A stretch of 38,190 nucleotides of DNA, from assembly GCF_002849615.1 (NCBI RefSeq), contig NZ_PDNV01000017.1, forward strand, positions 1 to 38,190. The letters are read 5' to 3'. Below the pieces are notes generated by a model. The model saw only the letters and a program-made list of their open reading frames with translations, did not search any database and was not told the DNA's origin. The stretch is from Pollutimonas nitritireducens. GTDB lineage: Bacteria; Pseudomonadota; Gammaproteobacteria; Burkholderiales; Burkholderiaceae_B. This document shows, piece by piece, positions 27,186 to 35,862 of the stretch (its first letter is position 1; each line of letters starts with the position of its first letter). The position numbers were made by a program, and so were the translations under genes.

Positions 27186-28073
27186 ATGAGCGAGATGGTT
27201 GCAGGCAAGGTAGCGGTGGTCACCGGAGCGGGCGGCGGCATAGGCAAGGGTATTGCGTTGGCACTGGCGGCCGCCGGCGCACGCGTCGTCGTCAACGACA
27301 TCAGTGACGGAGCGTCCCGGGCCGTGGTCGACGAGATCACGTCGGCCGGCGGCCAGGCAGTTGCCAATACCGATAGCGTGGCAACGCGGGAAAGCGCCGA
27401 ACATATCGTCCAGGCGGCCATCGACCTGTACGGCAAGATCGACATCATTGTAAATAATGCCGGCAATCTGCGTGACCGGCTATTCCACAAAATGAGCGAG
27501 GAGGAATGGACCCAAGTCCTGGACGTGCATCTGAACGGGTCTTTCTATGTCAGCCGGGCGGCCGCTCCGTATTTCCGCGAGCAGGAATCCGGCGCCTACG
27601 TGCACATGACATCGACATCGGGGTTGATCGGCAATTTCGGGCAGGCGAATTATTCCGCGGCCAAGATGGGCATTGTGGGTTTGTCCAAGTCGATCGCGCT
27701 CGATATGTCACGGTTCAATGTCCGTTCCAATTGCATAGCGCCGTTTGCCTGGACCAGCATGACCAGCTCCATTCCCGCCAATACGCCGGAAGAGAAAGCG
27801 CGCGTGCTCAAGCTGCAGAAGATGGAAGCCGGCAAGATTGCGCCGCTGGTGGTGTACCTGGGCAGTGACGCGGCACGTGAAGTCACGGCGCAAATTTTTG
27901 CCGTACGGGCCAATGAAATCATGTTGTTCAGCCAGCCGCGCCCCGTTCGTTCGGTCCATATGTCAACCGGATGGACGCCCGAAGATATCGCTGAAATCGC
28001 CGTTCCCGCCATGAGAAACGATTTCTACAAGCTTGAGCGGTCGCCGGAAGTCATCGGCTGGGATCCTATTTAA
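27186..28073 (+). CDS. SDR-family (3R)-hydroxyacyl-CoA dehydrogenase-like enzyme
   Basis: A 295-residue short-chain dehydrogenase with TGAGGGIG (13-20), NNAG (90-93) and catalytic S143, Y156 and K160 in YSAAK. ND at 37-38 after the second strand favours NAD+. A C-terminal extension of about 50 residues resembles the linker of the dehydrogenase unit in peroxisomal MFE-2, whose hydratase half is encoded by the next gene as a separate protein. It would oxidise a 3-hydroxyacyl-CoA to the 3-oxoacyl-CoA. AGGAG precedes the ATG. The operon continues 9 bp downstream. Confidence 0.9.
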   Translation: MSEMVAGKVAVVTGAGGGIGKGIALALAAAGARVVVNDISDGASRAVVDEITSAGGQAVANTDSVATRESAEHIVQAAIDLYGKIDIIVNNAGNLRDRLFHKMSEEEWTQVLDVHLNGSFYVSRAAAPYFREQESGAYVHMTSTSGLIGNFGQANYSAAKMGIVGLSKSIALDMSRFNVRSNCIAPFAWTSMTSSIPANTPEEKARVLKLQKMEAGKIAPLVVYLGSDAAREVTAQIFAVRANEIMLFSQPRPVRSVHMSTGWTPEDIAEIAVPAMRNDFYKLERSPEVIGWDPI

Positions 28074-28082
28074 GGAGTGGCA

Positions 28083-28946
28083 ATGGCGCTGGATTATGAA
28101 CGGATCAAGGCGTGGAGATTCACCGATGTGCGCCAGGCTTATGCCGATAAGGACGTCATCCTGTATGCCCTTAGCGTCGGCCTGGGGTATGACCCGATGG
28201 ATGAGGCGCAGTTGGCATTCGTCTATGAAAAAGACCTCAAGGTATTTCCCGGCATGGCGGCGGTGCTGGGTTATCCGGGCTTCTGGATGCAGGATCCCAG
28301 GACAGGCATCGATTGGGTGAAATTGGTGCATGGCGAACAGCGCATGGCCTTTCATCGCCCGTTTCCTGTCACTGGCGAGGTCATAGGGCGTAGTCGGGTC
28401 ACACATGTCGTGGACAAAGGTGCAGACAAGGGGGCGCTTGTGGTAGTGGAACGAAAGATCCACGATGCCGCTGACGACGCCTTGCTTGCCACCGTCCAGC
28501 AGACCACATTTTGCAGGGCTGATGGCGGTTTCGGCGCGGGCGACGCCGCGCCCGAGGCCTTGCCCAAAGTCCCCGCCGCGCTGCCTGATCAGGTATGCAC
28601 CCTGCAAACCTTGCCGCAGGCTGCGCTGTTATACAGACTGAACGCTGATCCGAATCCCCTGCATGTTGATCCGCGAGTGGCCAGGGATGCCGGCTACCCG
28701 CGTCCTATCCTGCATGGCCTGTGCACCTACGGCGTGGCCATGCATGCGCTCATCAAGACGATGTGCGACTATGATCCGGATCGGTTGCTGTATATGAACA
28801 CCCGCTTTTCAGCGCCCGTTTTCCCAGGCGAAACCCTGAAGGTCGAGATGTGGCATGGAGTTTCTGGTACCGTCCAGTTCCAGGCCCGCGTCGCAGAGCG
28901 CGACATCGTGGTATTGACCAATGGAATCGCAGGAGTAAAGCAATGA
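28083..28946 (+). CDS. MaoC-family 2-enoyl-CoA hydratase (hydratase 2, MFE-2 type)
   Basis: A 287-residue double-hotdog protein. The C-terminal half has the hydratase 2 motif YRLNADPNPLHVDP with D189 and H194 (the five-residue spacing of the human MFE-2 catalytic pair), then PILHGLCTYG. The N-terminal half (about 10-145) lacks the motif and would hold the acyl chain. It adds water to a trans-2-enoyl-CoA to give the 3R-hydroxyacyl-CoA, which the SDR could oxidise. AAGGAG is 5 nt before ATG 28083, preferred to GTG 28077. The stop overlaps the CoA-transferase start. Confidence 0.92.
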   Translation: MALDYERIKAWRFTDVRQAYADKDVILYALSVGLGYDPMDEAQLAFVYEKDLKVFPGMAAVLGYPGFWMQDPRTGIDWVKLVHGEQRMAFHRPFPVTGEVIGRSRVTHVVDKGADKGALVVVERKIHDAADDALLATVQQTTFCRADGGFGAGDAAPEALPKVPAALPDQVCTLQTLPQAALLYRLNADPNPLHVDPRVARDAGYPRPILHGLCTYGVAMHALIKTMCDYDPDRLLYMNTRFSAPVFPGETLKVEMWHGVSGTVQFQARVAERDIVVLTNGIAGVKQ

Positions 28947-30145
28947 ACGAACGTTTGGCACCCCTGGACGGCATCAAAGTGCTGGACTTGTCCCGGGTAT
29001 TGGCCGGCCCGTGGTGCAGTCAGAACCTGGCCGATCTCGGCGCCGATGTCATCAAGGTAGAACGCCCGGATACGGGCGACGATACGCGCAGTTGGGGTCC
29101 TCCGTACCTGAAGGACGCTAATGGCGTCGATACCGGCGAAGCGGCTTACTACCTGAGCACCAATCGAAACAAGCGCTCCATCGCCATTGATATCGCCAGC
29201 CCTGACGGTGCTGACCTGGTTCGCGAGATGGCTGCCCGTTGCGACATCCTGGTCGAGAATTTCAAGGTGGGCGGCCTGAAGAAGTACGGGCTCGATTATG
29301 AAACCATCAAGGCGATCAATCCCCGTTTGATTTATTGCTCCATCACCGGATTCGGCCAGACGGGCCCGTTGGCCAGCCTGCCCGGCTATGACTTCATGAT
29401 CCAGGGCATGGGCGGCTTGATGAGCATCACCGGCGAACGGGACGACCTGCCCGGTGGCGGTCCCCAGAAAGCCGGGGTGGCCGTCACCGACATCATCACC
29501 GGCATGTATGCGGCAGTTGCCATCCTGGGGGCGCTGCAGGAACGCAACCGCAGCGGCCTGGGCCAGCATATCGACCTGGCCTTGCTGGACTGCCATGTGG
29601 CCATGCTGGCAAATCAGAACCTGAACTACATGACTTCCGGCATCGCTCCCAAGCGTGCGGGAAATGCGCATCAGAACGTGGTTCCCTATCAGGTTTTTGC
29701 GTCCAGCGACGGACACCTGATCGTTGCTACGGGCAATGACAGCCAGTATCGCGCCTACTGCCAGGCCATAGGGCGGCCAGACCTGGCAGTGCATCCCGAC
29801 TATGCCACCAACAGCCAGCGCCTGGTCAATCGTGTTGTGCTGATCAAAGAGCTTGAAACCATCATGAAGACGCGCACCCGCGACGACTGGATCGCGGCGC
29901 TTCAGAAAGTGGGGGTGCCTTGCGGCCCGATCAACAACATAGAGCAGGTGTTCGCGAACCCGCAGGTCAAGGCGCGCGAAATCTGGAAGACCATGCCGCA
30001 TCCGCTGGCGGGTACGACGCCCACGACGGCCAGCCCGATACGCTATTCGGAAACGCCCATCCAGTACCGCATGGCGCCGCCATTGCTGGGCCAGCATACC
30101 GACGAAATACTCAAAGAGTTGGGCCTTGAGCACCGGGCCAGGTAA
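28943..30145 (+). CDS. Class III (CaiB/BaiF) CoA-transferase, copy 1
   Basis: A 400-residue family III CoA-transferase. It begins LDGIKVLDLSRVLAGPWCSQNLADLGADVIKVE, typical of the N-terminal Rossmann part, and has YCSITGFGQTGP and HIDLALLDCHVAML, in which D216 matches the Asp that forms the acyl-anhydride in formyl-CoA transferase. It would transfer CoA from succinyl-CoA or a pathway CoA ester to a free acid. AGGAG lies 7 nt before the ATG at 28943, which overlaps the hydratase stop as ATGA; an upstream open start at 28850 is not used. Confidence 0.92.
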   Translation: MNERLAPLDGIKVLDLSRVLAGPWCSQNLADLGADVIKVERPDTGDDTRSWGPPYLKDANGVDTGEAAYYLSTNRNKRSIAIDIASPDGADLVREMAARCDILVENFKVGGLKKYGLDYETIKAINPRLIYCSITGFGQTGPLASLPGYDFMIQGMGGLMSITGERDDLPGGGPQKAGVAVTDIITGMYAAVAILGALQERNRSGLGQHIDLALLDCHVAMLANQNLNYMTSGIAPKRAGNAHQNVVPYQVFASSDGHLIVATGNDSQYRAYCQAIGRPDLAVHPDYATNSQRLVNRVVLIKELETIMKTRTRDDWIAALQKVGVPCGPINNIEQVFANPQVKAREIWKTMPHPLAGTTPTTASPIRYSETPIQYRMAPPLLGQHTDEILKELGLEHRAR

Positions 30146-30175
30146 AACCTTACCAATCAGTACGGGAGACAAAAC

Positions 30176-31174
30176 ATGAACAAGAACACTCTTAATCGTC
30201 GTCGGGTCCTCGGCGGCATGGGCTTGGGACTGCTGGCACTAGGCTTGCCCATGTCAGCGGCGCGGGCGGCCGATGCGCCCTGGCCCCAGCGCGCGATCAA
30301 TTTCATCGTCCCATTCCCCGCCGGAGGCCCCGTCGATACCTCGGCGCGTTTCGTCACCAAGCCATTGGGCGAGAAGTGGGGACAATCTGCCGTGGTCGAT
30401 AACCGGGCCGGCGCCGGCGGTATCGTCGCGGCACGGCATGCCGTGAAAGAGAAGCCGGACGGCTATTCCTTCTTCTTTCCGGCCATTCATCATGCCGTAT
30501 TGCCCAGCCTGCGCAAGGACCTGGGCTATGACATACAGGCCGACTTCGAGCCGGTGGGCTCGGTGGCACGGTTTCCCATCATCCTGGTCGCGCATCCTTC
30601 CTTGCCTGTCAAGGACATCAAGGAATTGATCAGCTATGCCAAGGAGAACCCCGGCAAAGTTTCGTTCAGCTCCTCGGGCACCGGCGGCGGCACGCACCTG
30701 GCGGGTGAACTTTTCAATAAGCTGGCTGGCGTCAAGCTGCTGCACATCCCATATCGCGGCAGTGCGCCGGCCATGCAGGATCTGGTCGGCGGCCAGGTAC
30801 AGCTTATGTTTGCCGATGCGCCGTCGGCACTGCCGTTCATCAAGTCCGGCCACGTGAAGGCCCTCGGTGTTGGAAATCCGGAGCGATCGGTACTGGCTCA
30901 GGACGTGCCGACCATCGCGGAAGCGGGTGTCAAGGGCTACGAAGCCTATTCATGGACTGGCTTGATGGCCCCCAAGGGTACACCCCAGGCCATCGTCAAG
31001 AAGCTCAACCACGACCTGGTGGCTGTCTTGAACGATCCTGCTGTCGGCCCCGCCATGGCTGCTGCGGGCGCCGAGCCTATGCCCGGGACGCCCGAAGACT
31101 TTGCCCGATTCCTGGATAACGAGATCAAGAAATGGGCCCAGGTTATTCAGGAAGCAGGCATCAAGATCGAGTGA
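30176..31174 (+). CDS. Bug (TctC-family) periplasmic receptor D, Tat-like signal
   Basis: A 332-residue receptor. The signal NRRRVLGGMGLGLLALGLP has paired arginines as in Tat substrates, ending AARAAD before APWPQRAINFIVPFPAGGPVDTSARFV. VVDNRAGAGGIVAARHAV and FSSSGTGGGTHLAGELF follow. GGGAG precedes the ATG 30 bp after the CoA-transferase stop, so it is last in the plus operon. Sequence differences from receptors A-C are spread throughout, so these are old paralogues rather than recent copies. Confidence 0.92.
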   Translation: MNKNTLNRRRVLGGMGLGLLALGLPMSAARAADAPWPQRAINFIVPFPAGGPVDTSARFVTKPLGEKWGQSAVVDNRAGAGGIVAARHAVKEKPDGYSFFFPAIHHAVLPSLRKDLGYDIQADFEPVGSVARFPIILVAHPSLPVKDIKELISYAKENPGKVSFSSSGTGGGTHLAGELFNKLAGVKLLHIPYRGSAPAMQDLVGGQVQLMFADAPSALPFIKSGHVKALGVGNPERSVLAQDVPTIAEAGVKGYEAYSWTGLMAPKGTPQAIVKKLNHDLVAVLNDPAVGPAMAAAGAEPMPGTPEDFARFLDNEIKKWAQVIQEAGIKIE

Positions 31175-31194
31175 TGGGGATGAGATCGCGTGGA

Positions 31195-31270
31195 TCGGGC
31201 CCGGCGAGGCCCGACCCGACCCGGTGAGGCCCGACCTACCCGGCCACGCTTGACGCGTCCGGTGAGACGC
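31195..31270 (+). repeat. GC-rich short repeats and small hairpins between convergent Bug genes
   Basis: TCGGGCC (31195-31201) pairs with GGCCCGA (31208-31214); CCGG-C/T-GAGGCCCGAC occurs twice, at 31201-31215 and 31221-31235; GCGTC (31255-31259) pairs with GACGC (31266-31270), again around a CGGTGA-type loop. No T-run follows. The spacer lies between two converging genes and may end transcription in both directions by structure, but its repeat pattern is unusual. Confidence 0.5.
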
Positions 31271-31276
31271 TGCGGA

Positions 31277-32245
31277 TTAGTTTGTCTGGATCTTGGCCTT
31301 TTTGATCACGTCGTCCCACATGGCGTATTCGCGTTTGGCCTTGTCCAGCAATTCTGCGCCGTTGCTCACGTTGATCGTATATCCGCCGGCCTTCATGGTC
31401 TTCTCGAACTCCGGGTTCTTGGCAATGGTGTTCAGTGCGGCTTCCAGGCGTTCGTGGATGTTGGCAGGAAGGTTCTTGGGCGTGATCAGGGCATACCAGC
31501 CCGTCACCGCATAGTCTTTTACCCCGGCTTCGATCATGGTGGGTACGTCGGGCAGGCCGGCGTTGCGCTCGCGCGAGGTTACCGCCAAGGCACGCACTTT
31601 GTCGCTTTGTATGTACTGGATAGCCGTGCTGGTGATGTCAAACATATAAGTAATTTTTCCACCGATGACATCGATCATGGCGGGCGAGTTGCCGCGGTAC
31701 GGGACGTGCAGCATTTCCGTGCCGGTTTTTTGTTTCAGTAGTTCAGCCGACAAATGATTCGACGCGCCGACGCCAGCCGAGCCGAAGGAAACGGTATTGG
31801 GATTTTTCTTCGCGTACTCCACCAGTTCCTGGATGTTTTTAACCGGCACATCCTTGTTGATTACCAATACATTCGTGTAGTCAGCGATGTTGCCGATATA
31901 GGTAAAGTCCTTTTCGAGGTCGAGCTTGGTGTTTTTCTGAATCAACGGTGTGATGGTCAGGGTAGGACTGGCAACGAAGTTGATGGTGTAGCCATCGGGC
32001 TGAGCGCGCGAGGTCGACTCAGCGGCAATCATGCCGCTGGCCCCGGTGCGGTTCTCGACGATGACAGGCTGCTTCAGTTCGTCGCCCAGATATTTGGCGA
32101 AAGTGCGCGCGCTTGTGTCGACCGGTCCGCCGGGCGAATAGCCGACGATCAGCTTGATGGGTTGGGCGGGCCATGGGGCCTGGGCCTGCACCGATGCAAC
32201 GGTCATGAGGCCGCCGGCGAATAGAAGTATAGACTTAAGTTTCAT
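31277..32245 (-). CDS. Bug (TctC-family) periplasmic receptor E
   Basis: A 322-residue receptor with signal peptide (ILLFAGGLMTVASVQA) and PWPAQPIKLIVGYSPGGPVDTSARTFA, VIVENRTGASGMIAAESTSRAQPDGYTI and SFGSAGVGASNHLSAELL. It shares GGPVDTSAR with receptor D, so D and E may bind similar ligands. It converges on receptor D and diverges from the acyl-CoA dehydrogenase pair, so it is expressed from its own promoter in the 32246-32453 spacer. No TctA/TctB partner is present. Confidence 0.92.
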   Translation of the reverse strand: MKLKSILLFAGGLMTVASVQAQAPWPAQPIKLIVGYSPGGPVDTSARTFAKYLGDELKQPVIVENRTGASGMIAAESTSRAQPDGYTINFVASPTLTITPLIQKNTKLDLEKDFTYIGNIADYTNVLVINKDVPVKNIQELVEYAKKNPNTVSFGSAGVGASNHLSAELLKQKTGTEMLHVPYRGNSPAMIDVIGGKITYMFDITSTAIQYIQSDKVRALAVTSRERNAGLPDVPTMIEAGVKDYAVTGWYALITPKNLPANIHERLEAALNTIAKNPEFEKTMKAGGYTINVSNGAELLDKAKREYAMWDDVIKKAKIQTN

Positions 32246-32453
32246 GGGTTTGTCTCCGGTTTTATAGCTATCAGTGAACCGCGTTTACGGGTCAACAAGT
32301 CTCGCTGCAAAGTGCCTGATTGGCAATTCCGTTTTACTTAAGGGTGACTTTCGCCGGCCCACTGGTTCGCATCAGGTGAACAGGGGCTTTTGGAAAGCGG
32401 TATTGTGGAAGGCCGGTCGATCTTGGTAGATTCCAGTCAAAAGGAGAAACGCT
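32246..32453. promoter_or_regulatory. Divergent promoter region, receptor E and dehydrogenase pair
   Basis: A 208-bp non-coding spacer with a good ribosome site (AAGGAG) just before the dehydrogenase ATG at 32454. I see no operator dyad or sure promoter boxes. Expression of one receptor and the dehydrogenases from the same spacer suggests common control. Confidence 0.35.
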
Positions 32454-33644
32454 ATGGATTTGACGTGGAACGCTCAAGAAATCGCCTTCCGGCATGATGT
32501 CCGGGATTTTGTGAATGCGGAGTTGCCATCCGACATTCGCGCAAAGGTATTCCGGCACCAACGCCTGGACAAAAACGATTACCTGCGATGGCATCGGGTG
32601 CTGGCCGCCAAGGGCTGGGGTGCGCCAAACTGGCCCGTCGAGTTTGGCGGCACAGGCTGGGGCCCCTTGCAAAGATTGATTTTCGAGATCGAATGCTTCA
32701 AAGGCGGCGCACCGCGGCTTCTTCCCTTTGGTCTGGGTATGATAGGCCCGGTATTGATGAAGTACGGCAGCAAGCAATTGCAGGATCGTTTCCTGTCCAG
32801 GATGCTGACCGTGGAAGATTGGTGGTGCCAGGGCTATTCCGAACCCGGCGCCGGCTCGGACCTTGCCTCGTTGAAAACACGTGCCGTGCGCACAGCCGAC
32901 GGGTATGTCGTGAACGGCCAGAAGACCTGGACCACTCTGGGTCAGTATGCCGACTGGATGTTCTGCCTTGCACGCACCGATACCGAGGCCAAGCCGCAGC
33001 GCGGGATATCGCTGTTGCTGATCGACCTGCGCCAGCCTGGCGTCACAGTGCGCCCCATTCGTACGCTGGACGGAGGAGCGGATGTCAATGAGGTATGGCT
33101 GGACGACGTGAAAGTGCCCTTCGAGAATCTTGTGGGCAACGAGAACGAGGGGTGGACTTATGCAAAATATTTGCTCGGCCATGAAAGAACCGGAATTGCC
33201 GGTATAGGACATTGCCATCGCGAGCTGCAGATATTGAAAAAGCTTGCGGCTGATACGCTCATCGACGGCGAGCCCGCCAGCCAGAATCCGCGCATGAAGG
33301 AAAAGATCGTCCGTATCGAGATCGACATCGTTGCGCTTGAAATGCTCCTGCTACGCGTGGCGGCCAATAGCGACCAGGGTCCCGGACCGCAGGCCTCTAT
33401 CTTGAAAATACGTGGGTCCGAGATCCAGCAAGACTTGGCCATGCTGCAGATGGAGGTAATGGGCGTCGACACATGGCCGTACGACCCAAGCTGGATGGAG
33501 CCGGACACGGCGTTCACCGGGCCCGGCCCCGAGTTCGCGGCGGCGGCATCGGCCGGTTATTTCGACCTGCGTAAAACCACAATTTATGGGGGGACGACCG
33601 AGGTGCAAAAGACCATTATCGCCAAGATGATTCTTGGATCCTAG
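32454..33644 (+). CDS. Acyl-CoA dehydrogenase, subunit 1 of a probable pair
   Basis: A 396-residue acyl-CoA dehydrogenase. It has WPVEFGGTGWG, the substrate/FAD loop GYSEPGAGSDLASLKTRA (127-144), VVNGQKTWTTLGQYADW, and C-terminal YGGTTEVQKTIIAKMIL. The position of the catalytic Glu in YEGT is Gly here. E244 in LGHERTG lies near the alternative base position used by isovaleryl-CoA dehydrogenase-like enzymes and ChsE4-type subunits. The R-x-QFG FAD-contact motif is not evident, but it is present in the next protein. The two probably form an alpha2-beta2 enzyme with shared FAD sites. It would desaturate the pathway acyl-CoA. Confidence 0.9.
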   Translation: MDLTWNAQEIAFRHDVRDFVNAELPSDIRAKVFRHQRLDKNDYLRWHRVLAAKGWGAPNWPVEFGGTGWGPLQRLIFEIECFKGGAPRLLPFGLGMIGPVLMKYGSKQLQDRFLSRMLTVEDWWCQGYSEPGAGSDLASLKTRAVRTADGYVVNGQKTWTTLGQYADWMFCLARTDTEAKPQRGISLLLIDLRQPGVTVRPIRTLDGGADVNEVWLDDVKVPFENLVGNENEGWTYAKYLLGHERTGIAGIGHCHRELQILKKLAADTLIDGEPASQNPRMKEKIVRIEIDIVALEMLLLRVAANSDQGPGPQASILKIRGSEIQQDLAMLQMEVMGVDTWPYDPSWMEPDTAFTGPGPEFAAAASAGYFDLRKTTIYGGTTEVQKTIIAKMILGS

Positions 33645-33700
33645 TCATACAGGTCAATGTGCCGATAGCGGTTTCCCTTACATCCCACAGGAAATAAAAA

Positions 33701-34819
33701 ATGGATTTCACGTATAACGACGAGCAGCGCATGCTGACGGACAGCCTGCGCAGACTGGTGAGCGACAACTGGGGCGCGGAGCAGCGGCGCAAGCGTGCCG
33801 CCCAGCCGGAACTGGATCGGCAGGCGTGGGAGTCTCTGGCCGAGCTCGGTGTCGCCGGCCTGCTGATTCCCGAACGATATGAAGGCTTCGGCGAATCGCC
33901 GGCCACCCTCGTGGCGATTCAGCTCGAATTGGGCAAAGGCCTGGTTTCCGAGCCTGTCATTCCCAGCGCGGTCATGGCGACGACCCTGTTGTTAAGCGCT
34001 GCCAATGATCAGATCAACGCTGAACTTCTTCCCGGGATGGCGGGGGGCGCTTTGGTCTGCACCGTCGCCTATCTCGAACCCGGCCAGCGCAATGTACGAC
34101 GCCCAGGCGCGACGCATGCAGTGCAAAAAGCAGAAAGCTATACGCTCAATGGCAGGAAGAAGCTGGTCTGGCAGGGGGCGAGCGCAGATAAATTGATCGT
34201 CAGCGCAGTCCTCGATGGAGAAACAGCGCTGTTCCTGGTTCCCACCGATACGCAGGGACTGACGGTGCAAGATTTTCCCACCATGGATGGCTATCGCTGC
34301 GCGGATGTTGAACTGACCGGTGTGGTCGTAGAGGCGAAGGCGCTGATCGCGCAAGGCCAGGTGGCCGACGATGCACTGGATAGCGCTATGGATTACGGTA
34401 TTGCAGCAATGTGCGCACATGCCGCCGGCGCCATGGATCGGCTGGTGGAAATCACGGCGGACTATCTGAAGACACGACGTCAGTTCGGCCGACCGCTTGC
34501 CGACTTCCAGGTATTGCAGCATCGCCTCGCCGATATGCTGCTGCATAAAGAACTGGCGATCTCGATGGCCTATGTGGCCGCCACTGCGCTTGGCGAATCC
34601 GATGTGGCCGAGCGCCAACGATTGTTATCGTCCGCCAAGGTGTCGGTAGCCGAGGCGGGACGTTACGTTGGCCAAAGTGCTGTGCAAATGCATGGCGGGA
34701 TCGGTATGACGGCCGAACTGGAAGTGGGCGATTATTTCAAGCGCTTGACTCACACCGATTTTCTGTTGGGTGATACCGATTTCCACTTGAGACGATTGGA
34801 AGCGCTTTCTGCAGGGTGA
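33701..34819 (+). CDS. Acyl-CoA dehydrogenase, subunit 2 of a probable pair
   Basis: A 372-residue member of the family with a shortened middle domain. The C-domain has LKTRRQFGRPLADFQVLQHRLADM, AVQMHGGIGMTAELEVGDYFKR and LLGDTDFHLRRL; R-x-QFG and HGGIG are FAD-contact motifs. The TEP-x-AGSD loop of typical dehydrogenases is replaced by a divergent segment (LEPGQRNVRRPG), and no catalytic YEGT is seen. It is thus complementary to the preceding subunit and likely inactive alone. The gene follows 56 bp downstream. Such paired halves are known for steroid side-chain dehydrogenases. Confidence 0.9.
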   Translation: MDFTYNDEQRMLTDSLRRLVSDNWGAEQRRKRAAQPELDRQAWESLAELGVAGLLIPERYEGFGESPATLVAIQLELGKGLVSEPVIPSAVMATTLLLSAANDQINAELLPGMAGGALVCTVAYLEPGQRNVRRPGATHAVQKAESYTLNGRKKLVWQGASADKLIVSAVLDGETALFLVPTDTQGLTVQDFPTMDGYRCADVELTGVVVEAKALIAQGQVADDALDSAMDYGIAAMCAHAAGAMDRLVEITADYLKTRRQFGRPLADFQVLQHRLADMLLHKELAISMAYVAATALGESDVAERQRLLSSAKVSVAEAGRYVGQSAVQMHGGIGMTAELEVGDYFKRLTHTDFLLGDTDFHLRRLEALSAG

Positions 34820-34834
34820 AGCAGGCCGCTCGGG

Positions 34835-35761
34835 TCATTTAGGCCGCCGCCAGTTCGTTTCGTGCTGCTTGATGTGTTCGGTGATGAACTCCATGAGTGT
34901 CCGGGTGGCCATGGTAGGAAAACGGTTCGCGGCCGTCATCAAATAGAGGCTGTCCCCGACGCCTTCGGGTTCGTATTGGGGTAGTACCTCTTGCAGCGCG
35001 CCTGATTGCAGCGGCTTCCACACCGCGTAGCGAGGCAGCAGTGCCACGCCCAGCCCGGCCAGTGTGGCTTCCAGCAGGTAAGGGTAGTCGCCCGACTGCA
35101 GGCGGGGCGTCGCCTTGAACAGGACGCGCGTGCCGTTCATGTCGAGTTTCAGGTCGAAACGGCGCCCCATGGATGCCGGCGTGATCAGTGTGCAGCCGGT
35201 CAGGTCCTGGATGGTTGCGATGGCGTTGCGCGTCGCGATGAAGTCGGGTGCTGCGCAAAGGCACCAGGCAATATCGCAAATCTTGCGTGCCACGTGATCT
35301 TCGGAGGGCGCGGAGGTAATCTTCAGCGCCACGTCGACCTCAGCCGATATCAAATCGCCGATGAAGTCATTGATCAGTACACGCAAACTTACGTCAGGAT
35401 AATTGCGGGCAAATTCCAGCAGCACGGGCGCGAGGTATAAATGACCCAGTCCGGTGGGCAGGCGTATCCGTACATCGCCCCGCACGGATTTGCCAAGGCT
35501 GTCTATCGATGCGCGGGCCGCTTGCGCTTCTTCCAGCATACGTACGCCGTGGGAATATAAAAGCTGGCCGGCTTCGGTAACCTCCATGTTCCGGGTCGTG
35601 CGTCGCAGCAGTTGGGCGCCCATGAGAAGTTCCAGCGCCTTCAACTGTCGCGATGCATTCGAGCGTGTCATTCCAGTACGTCGGGCCGCTTCGCTCAAGG
35701 TGCGCGATTGAACGATGGCGACAAAGAACTGGATAAGATTAAGGTCGATCCTATTGTCCAT
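34835..35761 (-). CDS. LysR-family transcriptional regulator
   Basis: A 308-residue LysR regulator with helix-turn-helix residues 6-65 (LNLIQFFVAIVQSRTLSEAA, TRSNASRQLKALE, LLRRTTRNMEVTEAG) and effector domain about 90-300. It converges on the dehydrogenase pair (15 bp) and diverges from the second class III CoA-transferase, with a dyad in the shared spacer. By family habit it represses itself and activates the divergent operon on binding a pathway acid or CoA ester. It is the only intact regulator in the catabolic region, so it may also control the other operons. Confidence 0.92.
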   Translation of the reverse strand: MDNRIDLNLIQFFVAIVQSRTLSEAARRTGMTRSNASRQLKALELLMGAQLLRRTTRNMEVTEAGQLLYSHGVRMLEEAQAARASIDSLGKSVRGDVRIRLPTGLGHLYLAPVLLEFARNYPDVSLRVLINDFIGDLISAEVDVALKITSAPSEDHVARKICDIAWCLCAAPDFIATRNAIATIQDLTGCTLITPASMGRRFDLKLDMNGTRVLFKATPRLQSGDYPYLLEATLAGLGVALLPRYAVWKPLQSGALQEVLPQYEPEGVGDSLYLMTAANRFPTMATRTLMEFITEHIKQHETNWRRPK

Positions 35762-35776
35762 TTATCCTCAACAGTC

Positions 35777-35823
35777 ATGGCACATATCGTGTCATTGTTA
35801 ATGAATTAGTCCGATGCTAGCAT
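35777..35823. promoter_or_regulatory. Candidate LysR operator dyads
   Basis: ATGGCAC at 35777-35783 and GTGTCAT at 35789-35795 form a dyad (one mismatch) around ATATC. ATGCTAGCAT at 35814-35823 is a perfect 10-bp palindrome 18 bp further on. Their placement between the LysR gene and its divergent target fits a recognition site plus an activation site. The protein-site link is inference. Confidence 0.5.
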
Positions 35824-35862
35824 GATTGCACACCACTATTCAGAAGCCAGAGCATTATCGCC

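Noticed and set aside
28769-30172. 467-codon minus-strand open frame
   Set aside because: Exactly opposite a class III CoA-transferase with intact motifs; antisense shadow despite its length.
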